NCBI GenBank assembly: GCA_023935145.1
Contig: CM043698.1
Coordinates: 60,736,001-60,800,000 of the forward strand
Length of the DNA: 64,000 nt
Reading direction: 5' to 3'
From: Bretschneidera sinensis
Taxonomy: Eukaryota; Streptophyta; Magnoliopsida; Brassicales; Akaniaceae
The stretch's first letter is position 1. Each line of letters starts with the position of its first letter. A program made the position numbers and the translations under genes. The notes beneath the pieces are model-generated. The model was not told where the DNA came from and did not search any database. It saw nothing but the letters and a program-made list of their open reading frames with translations. This document shows, one piece after another, positions 1-10,880 of this stretch.

Positions 1-910
1 GACATGTTTTTATCTTAGACCAGCCCCCTCTCGGTTCTTTTATTTTCAGTATATACCAGTTGTCATGATTTTCATTTATTTACAGCATATATCGGCTGTC
101 ATGGTTTTCATTTATTTACAGCGTATACTAGCTATCACAGTTTTTCATTTAGACTGGCCCCCTCTCGGTTCTTTTATTTTATACATATGCATATAAACAA
201 TAATATAAAAATAAACATGAATTCAAATATTTAATTTAGCTATCCTGCCTTTCTTCAAATTTCTATTTGATTAATTTCACTAATTTCTTCTCGTCATATA
301 TCACATCAATTTATCAACCATAACTCGTCAAGAATTTCATTTATCACCTTCATTATTAAATCAACTCATTATTCTAATAATATTACTTCTCACATAATAA
401 TTTTTTTACATGTCCAATATTCTTCTCATACATTTCAATCAATTTTTCATCTCCCACCAAAGCATAAGCTAATAATTTATTTTAATATTATCACTAGATA
501 TTTCATTTTTATCTAGATTGCTGAAAGTAAATCTAACTCACCACATAGCACTTAGAGCTACCCGTGGATCACCTCCTTGCCTTTCTTGCTCCTTTCAGTA
601 GTTTTCCCCGGTTGCTGATCGTCAACACCTGACATAATATTTATATTAGATTTCTAATTTATTCTTCAATTCTTCTATAATTTACACCCTTTGAAAATTC
701 ATACTTTGAATTCCGAGAAATTTCATGTATGCTAAATTTCAAAAATAAACTTTATGTTATTACCTTCTGTTTTTCTTAGAGCTTCCTGTGATTCTCTATA
801 AAATTCTCCCGTAAACCCCTTCAAAATTTTGCTCTTTCAACCTTTCTTTCGGTCCCCAAGTGTTTAAAAAAATAGAGTAATTGAAGGAAAACCAAACATG
901 ATTTGGTATG
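1..910 (-). repeat. Gypsy 3' LTR, outer part (before nested insertion)
   Basis: The first 175 bases match the right LTR near 12784-12935, including a tandem run of about 36-bp units that contain the word TTTTCATTTATT (units near 48, 84 and 120). The remainder to 910 has no counterpart in the right LTR, so the right copy probably carries an internal deletion. The LTR is broken at 910 by the element at 911-5922, whose target duplication GTATG is at 906-910 and 5923-5927. The true outer end lies left of the window. Confidence 0.7.
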
Positions 911-2236
911 TGATTACGCCCAAAGTATAATGCGATAATTGCAGCACAGCTTTGGGGTATCGATTTCACAGGGAGACAAGCGATCTACAAGAAAAAGTGC
1001 AAACCTTAAAACGAACGATAAAAGTTAAAGAAAAGAATCTGAGTTTGAAATAGTGTGAAATAATTGTGTAAATATAATAGAGAACAACAAGGGTCCGGGA
1101 ATCCTCTCTAGGTTCGTTGCCTTATTCCAATCTTGATTCAGTTGTTTTTATCTCGATTGCAAGTTTCACATCCTAAACAAGAAATCGGCAAATATTCAAT
1201 CAAGCACATATATAAACCCTAATGTAATTGTTATGAAGTACTATTTACTTTCAAGCACATATGACCTAACTTATAGATTATCAAGAAACGATAATATATC
1301 ATAATGATAATACCGTAGTAATGGACAAATCTATAAGAGAAATCTACCGAACTTAATCACACCTCAACAACATCACATAAGAAGAACATGACTAGACTTA
1401 TATGGGGGAGAAAGATGCAATCACTGGTTAAAGGGAAATCTTCTAATTAGATTGAAAAGTAAATCATAACAATGTTTAATGATATTAAATCCAAACTACA
1501 ACTGAATCAAAAAAAGAAAATAAGAACAACTACACCTAGGGATTCATCCCTTTGCCTTGCTTGGAGGTTAGTCGGCCATGGGGCTCATGCTTGAGTTTTT
1601 CGGCCTTCGGCCCTCTAATCGATGTTCAATTCATGATCATTTTCACAAACCTTAAGTGGTCTATTTATAATCACAAAGTCCAAGGGTGTTTTAAGGTTTA
1701 AAAAGTCATTAAAATCCTAATTAGGTCAAAACTCAGAAAAGGAATTTCGTGTGCGCGCTATGGCTCTCTCTTGTGTGCGCCGCAGCTCAAGCTTTGTCCT
1801 TGGTTGGTGGGAGTGCTGGGCGCCGTGGCCTTGCCTAGTGGGTGCCGCGGCCTTGCTTGATGGTTGAGGTTGACATGCTCTGGGCGCCGCGACCCTCCTT
1901 GGTGGGTGCCTAGGCGCTAGCTGGAAGTCTTCTTGTGCATGTTCTGGGCCCCGTGGCCTTGGCTGGTCCAGGCCGCGGCGCACATTGATGGCCTGACTTT
2001 TCTAATTTGCTTCTTCGCAACCACTCCAACATTCTATTATACATGGAATCTTGGTGCTTTAAGCATCGATCGCTTTTCCTTCTCTTTCAAACATAAAATA
2101 CCTGAAAATGCACCGAAGTAGATCAATAATTCAAGAATGACACTTTAGAGCTGTTAACGTATAAAAGTGCAATTAACCTAGATCATAAAATGCTAACAAT
2201 TAATCATTGTTGAGATGCATTTTATGGCTCTCATCA
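911..2236 (-). repeat. Gag-only element, 3' LTR
   Basis: Direct repeat partner of 4583-5922 with scattered substitutions and a few short indels. On the minus strand it starts TGATGAGAG and ends GGGCGTAATCA. It holds a GC-rich stretch (about 1750-1985) with repeated GCCGCGGCC-like words in otherwise AT-rich sequence. A TATA box, TTATAAATAG on minus at 1661-1670, lies about 80 bp downstream of that stretch. Confidence 0.9.
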
Positions 2237-2250
2237 CAACCCCCTCCAAC
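2237..2250 (-). other. Polypurine tract of gag-only element
   Basis: The minus strand reads GTTGGAGGGGGTTG immediately before the 3' LTR, the expected place for the plus-strand primer. This fixes the element's orientation. Confidence 0.75.
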
Positions 2251-3638
2251 TAGCTTATTGCTAGTCCCTAGCAATTCAAGCGAAAACAAGAGATGAATTC
2301 TATGGTAGGAATCAAAACAAGGTAAAGCAATGCTAATGTTAAACAAGGAGAAATTCACATTTTTGTCACATAATACGCGGCACATAGAATTATTAAAAAT
2401 CACTTAAGTCCAAAAGTAATCCAAGCATAAATCTTAAAATCGTTATCGACTCTTATCATCCGTCTTACCACAATTCATTAATCCGAACACCCATATGATT
2501 TTATGCATAACATTCATGAATACAAGTCTTGGTCTCTTAAAACATAATAAACTGTGTGACATCAATCACATAAACAAACTCCATAGGCTTATTTTTCAAA
2601 TCACTCTCCACTATTGTAGAAAAATCACACTTCATTGGATCAACAGGTCTTTAATAAGCTTGTAATGTTAGGCTAAGGTAAAGATTAAAGAAGAATGGGA
2701 AGGATTTACAGGTAAAAGAACTCAATCTCTTAGCTTTAAACACAACCGTTATTAAGCACTAGATAACCTTACTTCAAAACCCAACTCTTTCAACCATATT
2801 TTTTTATAAGAGCATTTCCCTTGATGAGTCACCACTTTTCTTTTCTTTTGTATTTTTGGCATAAGACCATTTACCTCCTTTTTCATTCTTTTCTTTTTTT
2901 TTCTTTTCTACAACCCCAAACTTATCTCCTTTATATACTTGGGTTATGGTAGTAATATTTTTCATATTTTCATCCTTACTCCTCTTCAGTGCTTCTCAAT
3001 AGATGTGTATAACTAAGTTCTTTTAAAAGAAGAGTAAGGATAAAATATTTTTTTGGCTCATAAGGATAAGTAAATGGGTTTTCGAAACAAACAAGGCTCA
3101 AATTCTTTTTCAAGAAAATGGCTCAAACAAGTGACTAGTGATAGATATTGGAAGCGTAGGTTTGAAAGGCTCAAATGGTCCAAAAATGGCCTATATCATA
3201 TCCTAAGTAGTGTGCATTCTAAGAATTCGCCTCAAGTGATTATCAAATAAGTTCTAGAGCTTGTCAAAACTGCAAAAGTATTCATGAAACAATCACACAT
3301 AAAACTTCTCTAGATGCTTTAGACTAATCATGCAATCTTACCACAAACTAGAGTCTCAAACCAAATGAAGATTGATATTTAAATTATTCTCAAACCAAAG
3401 CAAGATTTAACTTCTTTTAAATGCTGTATACTATCTCAATTAAGCTCATATCATTGACATGTGAACTACATCTAAGGCTAACACAAAGCATGCTAAAAAC
3501 AAACAAAAAGGGAGAACGACACCAAGCAATTCAATGGAAAAAGAAAAAAAAATGAAAATAAAGAATATGGAAACAAAGAGGTGCGTTTCCTCCACCCCAA
3601 CTTAAAAATTGCATTGAACTCAATGTACTAGGTGCAGT
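2251..3638 (-). other. Non-coding interior of gag-only element
   Basis: Between the gag remnant and the polypurine tract I find no open frame with recognisable retroelement motifs. The stretch is AT-rich with T-rich runs near 2815-2930. It is where pol would be if this were an autonomous element. Confidence 0.6.
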
Positions 3639-4391
3639 CTAGGTGTGAGCTTTTTCAGCAAGCTCATTGAGGTATTCTATGGCCTCATCAGGATCTTTTT
3701 CTAAAAACTCACCATTACACATCATCTCTACAAATTGATGTTCCCTATATATAAGTCCCTCATAAAAATAGCTCACTAAGCGCCAATTCTCATACCCATG
3801 GCGAGGGTGCATACTCAACAACTCCTTAAATCTCTCCCAAGACTGATACAAAGTCCCACTGTCCTTTTGTGCAAAAGTGGAGATTTGTCTTTCTAAAGCA
3901 TTGGTCTTATGTTGGGGGAAGTATTTATTAAAGAAGATCCGAGTCATCTCAGTCGACGACCCAATAGATCGTGGTCTCAGTGAGTATAGCCAACTCTTAG
4001 CTCTATTCTTTAAAGTGAAAGAAAAGAATTTGAGTTTCATGATATCATCATGTGCATCTTAACTATGAAAAGTCGCAACTACTTCCTCAAACTCTCTAAT
4101 GTGCACATATGAGTTTTCATTTTCCAAGCCATGAAATGTAGGGAGTAATTGTATCATCCCTGTTTTAAAATCTAGTTAGTAAGTATTGGCCGGAAACATG
4201 ATGCATGATGGCGTGGCTACGTGTGTAGGGTAGAGGTAATCCTGAAGGGTCCTAGGGGGTTGGTATTCATGTTCACTCATTTCTTCTGGACTAGATGGAT
4301 TATCAAATAAAGAATTTAGAAAAGAATTTAATTCTGACTCTAACACAGGCCTACAAGCAAATCTACCTAAAGTATCTCTATATCGGGGCAT
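3639..4391 (-). pseudogene. gag: Athila-type gag (retrotransposon gag domain), two in-frame stops
   Basis: One frame runs from an ATG at 4391 (MPRYRDTLGRF) to 3639, broken by a TAA at 4176-4178 and a TAA near 4062. The segment between the stops reads LLPTFHGLENEN and IREFEEV, typical of the region just before a plant retrotransposon gag domain. The last open part (4040-3639, 133 aa) is the gag domain itself, with FSLTLK-like start, AKSWLYSL, FFNKYFP, LYQSWERFKELL and FYEGL. No CCHC zinc knuckle follows before the final stop at 3639, so the product would be shorter than a full Athila gag. It would form the virus-like particle. The two stops make the copy non-functional. Confidence 0.85.
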
Positions 4392-4560
4392 GCAAGATCA
4401 CAAAATAATAAAATAAAAAAAACAACAAGAAAATAATGCAACAAGCTAAAAGAGGGAACGAAGTTATCGCCTTTATAAACTGCTGAAAAGAAAAACTATC
4501 TACAATTCTTCTACCGTCTTGTCTCAAGGTTGACAATCTTCCTTGTACTTAAGCGCGTCT

Positions 4561-4577
4561 CCCCGGCAACGGTGCCA
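4561..4577 (-). other. tRNA-Asp-like primer binding site
   Basis: On minus, just inside the 5' LTR, the sequence reads TGGCACCGTTGCCGGGG. It differs at one base from the complement of the plant tRNA-Asp 3' end as I know it (TGGCGCCGTTGCCGGGG). This primer is common in Athila/Tat elements. Confidence 0.75.
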
Positions 4578-4582
4578 AAATT

Positions 4583-5922
4583 TGATTACGCCCAAAGTAT
4601 AACGTGGTAATTGCAGCACAACTTTGGGGTGTCGATTCCATAGGGAGACAAGCGATCTACAAGAAAAAGTGCAAACCTTAAAACGAACGATAAAAGTTAA
4701 AGGAAAGAAACTGAGTTTGAAGTAGTGTGAAATAATTGTGTAAATAAAATAGAGAACAACAAGGGTCTGGGAATCCTCCCTAGGTTCATTGCCTTATTCC
4801 AATCTTGATTTAGTTGTTTTTATCTCGATTGCAAGTTTCACATCCTAAACAAGCAATCGGCAAATATTCAATCAAGCACATATATAAACCCTAATGTAAT
4901 TGTTATGAAATACTCTTTACTTTCAAGCACACATGACCTAACTTATAGATTGTCAAGAAATGACAATATATCATAATGATAATACCGCAGTAATGGACAA
5001 ATCTATAAGAGAAATCTACCGAACTCAATCACACCTCAACAAAATCACATAAGAAGAGCATGACTAGACTTATATGGGGGAGGGGGAAAGATGCAATCAC
5101 CGAATTAAAGGGAAATCTTCTAATTAGATTGAAAAGTAAATCATAACAATGTTTAATGATAATAAATCCAAACTAAAACTAAATCAAGAAAAGAAAATAA
5201 GAACAACAACACCTAGGGATTCATCCCTTTGCCTTGCTTGGAGGTTAGTCGGCTATGGGACTCATGCTTAAGTTTCTCGGCCTTCGGCTCTTTAATTGAT
5301 GTTCAATTCATGATCATTTTCACAAACCTTAAGTGGTCTATTTATAATCACAAAGTTCAAGGGTGTTTTAGGGTTTAAAAAGTCATTAAAATCCTAATTA
5401 GGTCAAAACTCAGAGAAGAAATTTCGTGTGCCCGATGCGGCTCTCTCTTGTGTGCGCCGCAGCTCAAGCTTTGTCCATGGTTGGTGGGAGTGCTGGGTGC
5501 CGTGGCCTTGCCTAGTGGTCATCGCGACTTTGCCTAATGGTTGAGGTTAACATGCTCTGGGCGCCGCGGCCCTCCTTGGTGGGCACCTAGGCGCTAGCTA
5601 GAAGTCTTCTTGTGCATGTTCTGGGCACCGCGGCCTTGGCTGGTCTAGGCTGTGGCGCACACTGATGGCATGACTTTTCTTCATGTTTGCTTCTCCGCAA
5701 CCACTCTGACACTTTGTTATGCATGGAATCTTGGCGCTTTAAGTAGCGATCACTTTTCCTTCTCTTTCAAACATAAAATACCTGAAAATGCACCGAAATA
5801 GATCAATGATCCAAAAAAGACACTTTATAGTTGTTAACGTATAAAAGTGCAATTAAAACCTACATCAACCCTAAAATGCTAACAATTAAGCACTGTTGAG
5901 ATATATTTTATAGCTCTCATCA
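4583..5922 (-). repeat. Gag-only element, 5' LTR
   Basis: Partner of 911-2236. The same GC-rich block (about 5435-5665) and TATA box (minus TATAAATAG near 5338-5347) are present. The primer site is adjacent at 4561-4577. Confidence 0.9.
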
Positions 5923-5927
5923 GTATG

Positions 5928-6334
5928 TAATAAAATAAACTAAAGTTATAATTATATATATACAAAAAAATTTCTCAACCATTCAGCCATAGCAGCTCCC
6001 AATTGCTGCCACGACTTTGTGATGCTGTCTTATATACAGCATCACACACCTATTTTGGCAACAGGTGGCGACACCTGTTGCCACCCATTTTTTCTCTTCT
6101 AGAAGCCAAAATTTTATTTTTATTTCTTTTTCTTTTCTTCTTCAAGATGATTTTTTTTTTTCATTTTCCTTTTCTTTACACCACCACGCGTCCGTTTTTT
6201 TAAAGAATTGTTTTATAAAAATTAAATCTTTCGTATTTAAATATATATATATATATATATATATATTAATTTAACTCTATGTCATATTTATTAAAGTACT
6301 TCTTTACCCTTACTTTACAAATACGGATATTACG
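5928..6334 (-). repeat. Gypsy 3' LTR, inner part
   Basis: It resumes the LTR cut at 910. From about 6088 to 6334 it matches the right LTR end (12945-13168), including CTCTTCTAGAAGCC, the ACGCGTCCG word and the terminal TACGG(G/A)TATTAC. The inner end here is G instead of A, so the expected TGTAAT start is mutated. A perfect local inverted repeat, GGCAACAGGTG...CACCTGTTGCC (6057-6084), is present here but not in the right LTR. A (TA)n run occupies 6241-6266. Confidence 0.75.
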
Positions 6335-6350
6335 ATTCTACCCGTCTTGC
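6335..6350 (-). other. Gypsy polypurine tract
   Basis: The minus strand reads GCAAGACGGGTAGAAT next to the LTR start, preceded by CGAGGACGAAATTTTTG. That combination is a usual signature at the 3' end of plant chromovirus interiors. Confidence 0.65.
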
Positions 6351-6660
6351 AAAAATTTCGTCCTCGAAATTTTCTTACCTAATTCATGAAAGAGTTGGGG
6401 GTATTCCTTCAGTATTCTTGCTTCATACTCCCACGTGACTTCTTCGATATCTTTGTTCTGCCATAATATTTGAATCAAATGAATGACTTATTGCGCAAGA
6501 CTTATTCCTTTCTGTCTAGAATTCTGACTGGTACTTGCATAAAAGTCAAATTTTCCTGAAGTTCTATCGTCTGATTCGAGATAATATGGGATTCATCGTG
6601 TAAGTACTTTCTCAACAGTGAAACATGAAACACTTTATGTAATTGCTTTAACTCTGGGGG

Positions 6661-7259
6661 CTAATCCAATTGATATGCTACTGGCCCAATTCGCTCAATC
6701 ATCTCATATGGCCCCACAAATCTCGAGCTCAATTTTCCCTTCTTTTTAAACCTCAACACACCTTTCCATGGAGATATCTTCAAAAATATCCAATTACAAA
6801 TTTGGAACTCAAGAGGTCGTATTCTTTTATCAGCATATCCATTTTGTCTATTTTGGGCTGCTCTGAAGTTCTCCTTAACTAGTTTGATCATCTCAGTAGT
6901 CAAATCTATCATTTATGGGCCAAATATCTTTATTTCTCCAACTTCTTCCCAGTATACTGGAGTTCTACACCTTCTACCATGTAAAGCCTTAAATGGTGCC
7001 ATCCCAATACTAGTTTGATACTGATTATTGTATGCAAACTAGATCAAAGGTAAATAAGCATCCCAGCTTACTGAGAAACTCAATACACTTGCCCTCAGTA
7101 TATCTTCTAGTATTCTGATGATTCACTCCATCTGCCCATCAGTTTGTAGATGGAAAGTTGTATTAAACTGCAATTGCGTACCCATAGTTTCTTGGAAACC
7201 TCTCCAAAATCTAAAGGTAAATCTAGAATCTCTATCTGATACAATACTCAAGGGTACTC
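6661..7259 (-). pseudogene. Gypsy integrase, C-terminal part (downstream of solo LTR)
   Basis: After the solo LTR the integrase core resumes with SIVSDRDSRFTFRFW, holding the second catalytic Asp, and FHLQTDGQME, holding the catalytic Glu. A stop follows directly. Further on are FAYNNQYQTSIGMAPF, LHGRRCRTPVYW and the C-terminal domain (6912-6661) with GYADKRIRPLEF, SSRFVGPYEMIERIGPVAYQLD. Past 6661 the frame recalls a degraded chromodomain-like tail (VPVRILDRKE). Several stops, for example before 6912 and at 6661. Confidence 0.85.
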
Positions 7260-8128
7260 TGTTAGGAAACCACCTTAGATGATGCCCAGGAGGTGATCTT
7301 CCAAACACCCAAGTCTAGAGTGACTTATATAAAGAAAAGAGACAGCAACCAATCAAAGCAAGAAAGAAAAGAACACAAGCAATTTATTGACGAGGTTCGA
7401 CAATATGCCTACGTCCTCGTGAGCTCCTCCAAGCTTTCTGCACTATCTTATCAATGGAGTTCTTTACAATCAGCAACACCCTTCCACGAACTCACAGGTT
7501 CTTGAAGAACAAAAAAGAAGAAGAAGAAGAAAGTGATAAGAACTAACCCTGGAATTTTCCCAAGAAAATTCCCCTTACAAGCCTTTGAATCCCTTTATAT
7601 TCTACTCTCTCTCTTTCTAAACAACCGGCATCTCTATAGAATCTCTCTTGATTTTAATGTCTTGCACTCTTATAATTGATCTCACTTTTAATCACAAGTT
7701 ATGTTATGGCTTTTGAAGCTAGGTGACCCTTTATATTGTGCACCAACTTCTTGACCAATCTTAAGGGTCAATATCCACCCTTAAATCTAGAAGACTAATC
7801 ATCAATAGCCTTTGATCAATCTTTAGTGATCCTATGCATTTTGAACATGTCTCATGAACCACTTAAAAAGCTGAAACATGTGTGCATCAGTGTGCCTGGC
7901 GCCCCGGCCCAGAATAGGGCAGGCCGCGGCCCAGGGCAAAGCACATTTCCTCAAGCTTCTGGGTGCCACGGCCTGGGGGAGGCTGAGCCACGGCGTACAC
8001 CTCCTCCAGGACTCCTCATTTGCTGGGAACCGCGGCCTGGGAAGGCTGTGCAGTGGTGCACACTGATGCTGAACATGCTGATTTTGTTCTTTCACCATTT
8101 TGTTTAAACCTCGGACAAAATACCAACA
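7260..8128 (-). mobile_element. Solo copia LTR inserted in gypsy integrase
   Basis: An 869-bp LTR, TGTTAGG...ACCAACA, flanked by perfect 5-bp duplications TACTC (7255-7259 and 8129-8133). It matches the LTRs of the full element at 57232-63538 in its ends, in the sequence around GATCTTCCAAACACCCAAG and in the poly-element order. A GC-rich block (7896-8068) lies upstream of a TATA-like CACAATATAAAGGG on minus (7729-7742). No interior remains, so this is the product of LTR-LTR recombination after insertion. Short open frames inside it are not genes. Confidence 0.92.
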
Positions 8129-8133
8129 TACTC

Positions 8134-8640
8134 CATGTAATTTTATTATCTCTACTACATACAATTCAGCCAACTTTTCTGGACTCTAGGTAGTTTTAAT
8201 AGGAAGAAAATATGAAGACTTAGAAAGTCTACCCACTATAACCCACACAGCGTCATATCCCTTCTGGGTACAGGGAAAACCAAAGACAAAATCCATACTC
8301 ATATTTTCCCATGGCCACTCAGGTACTGGAAGGATTGTAATAAACCTGTTAGATGTCTATTTTCAGACTTCACCTGTTGACAAGTTAAACATCTAGAAAT
8401 ATATTCTGCTACGTCCTTCTTCATCCCTGACCACCAATAATTTTGTCTCAATCCTCTATACATCTTATTATTACCCAGGTGCATGAAATATACAGAATCA
8501 TGAGCCTCCCTTAGTATCTTCTTTCTCATCTCCACATCATTGGGAACACAAACTTGATGCCCCAATACCACCATACCTTCTTCTCTACTTCTAAACTTCG
8601 TTGGCTTCCTACTCAACACTTTCCGTCTGATCTTCTCTAT
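8134..8640 (-). pseudogene. Gypsy integrase, N-terminal part
   Basis: The frame 8619-8299 holds the zinc-binding HHCC domain (HDSVYFMHLG, then SRCLTCQQVK) preceded by VCVPNDVEMRKKIL. It runs into the catalytic core with MDFVFGFP (first Asp), GYDAVWVIVGRLSKSSYF and EIIKLHGV, where the solo LTR interrupts. VGRLSKS replaces the usual VDRLTKS. At least one stop lies between zinc domain and core. Confidence 0.85.
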
Positions 8641-8730
8641 CCCCTTATCTCTACCTTACATCTGTAATAAACTATCAATAATAGAAAATTGTACCACCAT
8701 ATTTGCTGTTCCTCTATCATTGACACTCAA

Positions 8731-9339
8731 CTACATCCTCATTCTTCTTAATTCTATCATCAAGCTAGTATTATGACTCCCAATAGCAGCTAATCTCCTT
8801 GTAACCTTTCTACTCAATGCATCAGTTACTACATTAGCCTTTCTTGGATGATGATGAATTGTATAGTCATAATCACAAATCAACTTCATCCACCTCCTCT
8901 GCCTCAAATTCAACTCCTTCTAGGTTGGTAAATACGTCAAGCTTTTATGATCAGTAAAAATTTCATAATTGGCTTCATATAGATGATGTCTCCAAATCTT
9001 CAACGCAAAAACTATGGCAGCCAATTCTAAATCATGGGTCGGGCAATTCCTCTTATGGTTCTTCAATTGCCTAGATGCATAAGCTATAACTCTCTTATGT
9101 TGCATCAACACATATCCTAATCCCAAATGTGACGTATCATTGTATACCACAAATCCTTCATCACCAAAAAGAAGCATTAATACCAGGGCAGTAGTCAATT
9201 TTTCTTTCAACAGCTGGAAACTTCTCTCACATTTCTTTGACCACCTAAACTTCGCGTACTTCCTGGTCAATTTAGTCAATGGTCCAGCAATCATAGAAAT
9301 TTTTTGGATAAATATCTTATAATAACCAGCCAACCCCAA
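8731..9339 (-). pseudogene. Gypsy RNase H
   Basis: 9339-8920 carries [10 protein letters not shown] (thumb/connection), then [12 protein letters not shown] at the first catalytic site (usually YSDAS), [20 protein letters not shown] with the catalytic Glu, and [11 protein letters not shown] with a further Asp. After an in-frame stop the frame continues with LRQRRWMKLICDYD and YHPRKAN-like HHPRKANVVTDALSRK (8913-8731), the usual RNase H to integrase linker. The reading frame is unchanged from the RT, so only point stops break it. Confidence 0.87.
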
Positions 9340-9375
9340 AAAGCTTCTAATTTCGGTTACACTTATGGGTCTTTC

Positions 9376-10172
9376 CTAATTCAACACTGCTTCTACTTTC
9401 TGTGGGTCAACTGCTATCCCCTCTCCCGACACAATGTGCCCTAAGAAAGATATTTCACTCAGCCAAAATTCACACTTAGAGAACTTTGTATATAATTTCT
9501 CTCTTCGTAGAATTTCTAACACTATCTCCAAATGTTGCATATACTCCTCTTCATTCTTGGAATATGCCAGAATATCATTAATATACACAATCACAAATCT
9601 GTCCAACAATAGTTTAAACATCTAATTCATCAGGTCTATAAACGTTGCAGGAGCATTAGTCAACCCAAATGGCATCACCAGAAACTCATGATGGCCATAA
9701 CGTGTCCTAAAAGCAGTTTTAGGCACGTCTCTTTCCTTTATCCTCAATTGATGATAACCCGATCTCAAGTCTATTTTAGAAAACACCCTAACTCCCTGTA
9801 ACTGCTCAAATAAATCATCTATCCTGGGCAAAGGATATCTATTTTTGATGGTGATCTTATTCAATTGTCTATAATTAGTACACAATCGCATTGTCCCGTC
9901 CTTCTTCTTGACAAACAACATGGTAACTCCTGAAGCTGAACTTTCAACACTCTAAACTCAGTTGGTGCCATTCTATAGGGTGCTATAGATATAGGTGCTG
10001 ATCCTAGAATTACTTCAATAGAGAACTCAATCTCCCTACTGGGAGGCAAACCAGAGAACTCCTCAAGGAATATGTCAAAAAAATCTTTTACTACCAAGAT
10101 TTCTTCTAACTTCCTACTTTCCTTGCTAGAATCCACCACATATACCAAATACCCCTCACAACCCTTCTTCAA
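9376..10172 (-). pseudogene. Gypsy reverse transcriptase, frameshifted, altered active site
   Basis: The upstream part (10172-9861) has FLEEFSGLPPSREIEFSIE and IAPYRMAPTE. A frameshift near 9915 leads to [53 protein letters not shown] (9921-9622). After a TAG the palm continues with [12 protein letters not shown]: the usual (F/Y)(I/V)DD is YIND, so the first active-site Asp of this pair is lost. Then FSKCEFW and FLGHIVS follow. It would have copied element RNA into DNA; this copy cannot. Confidence 0.88.
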
Positions 10173-10352
10173 CCATTTACTAGCAGTTAAGGCATAAATA
10201 AGACAGTTAGCAAGTATCTTTAATTCTCTTTGAAAATTAAACTCCTTCTATCCGGGTATCTTAAACACCACATTTTTCCTAAAATAATCTACTTAAGCAT
10301 GATATGCAGATAACCAATTCATCTCCATAATTAAATCAAAATCTGTCATATC

Positions 10353-10625
10353 TTAAGGTAATAAATCAACTTTAAATTCTCTAACAGTAATATTAATCAC
10401 ACAACCTCGATAAATTGTCTTGATAATAACCCTATCTCTAGTAGGAACCTCAACAATAATCACATGCATCAAAGGACTAGTACTAGCATCAATAGATTTC
10501 ATATAAATACTAGATGCAAAAGAATGGGTTGCACCAGGATCAATCAATAATCTAGCTGGCCTACCAAGGATAGATATCATACCCATAACAACATCAGGAG
10601 TGGCTTGTGTATCTTGTTGGGTCAA
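10353..10625 (-). pseudogene. Gypsy aspartic protease (RVP_2-like)
   Basis: The frame contains LLIDPGATHSF, the retroviral-type aspartic protease active site (normally DSGATHSF; here Ser to Pro), after GMISILGRPA, and ends at a TAA after FKVDLLP. The following DFDLIMEMNWLSAYHA is the usual continuation towards RT. The protease would cleave the polyprotein. Confidence 0.82.
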
Positions 10626-10784
10626 TGTATAGACTATGCTATCTCTAAATTGAAATCAACTACCACATCCTCGCTCAGCTACTGATCTTCAACCTCTGCC
10701 CTGCACACTCTGTGATCAACCACCTCTCTCCACCGATCTTCTCCCAACACTTCCAACGCCTACGTAAGTAGATTTCCCCACTGG

Positions 10785-10880
10785 ACAATCTACAGCAACA
10801 TGTCCTCTCTCACCACATACAAAGCATATCTACATAGGGCAATTTCGAGACAGATGCCCTGTCTGATTACATTTAAAGCA
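10785..10880 (-). pseudogene. Gag double CCHC zinc knuckle
   Basis: Two CX2CX4HX4C knuckles in tandem, CFKCNQTGHLSRNC and CFVCGERGHVAVDC, separated by a TAG stop (10830-10832). They would bind element RNA during packaging. Two knuckles are common in the gag of Del/Tekay-like chromoviruses. The stop separates them from protease in the ancestral gag-pol frame. Confidence 0.85.

Larger units (their letters stand above)
911..5922 (-). mobile_element. Complete gag-only LTR element (TR-GAG type), nested in gypsy LTR
   Basis: Two LTRs (911-2236 and 4583-5922) both begin TGATTACGCCC and end CTCATCA, and are flanked by a perfect 5-bp duplication, GTATG. The primer site is next to the right LTR and a G-rich tract is next to the left LTR, so it is transcribed on the minus strand. 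The 2.35-kb interior has one recognisable coding region, a gag with in-frame stops; no protease, RT or integrase motif is visible in any frame. LTR, primer site, gag and polypurine tract without pol is the architecture published as TR-GAG. The tRNA-Asp-like primer site and the gag type suggest an Athila/Tat-type gypsy relative that would depend on enzymes from another element. Confidence 0.85.

Noticed and set aside
6057..6084. Hairpin GGCAACAGGTG...CACCTGTTGCC as a terminator or small RNA
   Set aside because: It lies in an LTR, is absent from the partner LTR and has no further support; left as a note.
7826..8173. Open frames on both strands in a GC-rich patch
   Set aside because: They lie in the solo copia LTR GC block; GC richness alone removes stops. 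Similar frames at 57681, 63002 and 1726 are in LTRs too.
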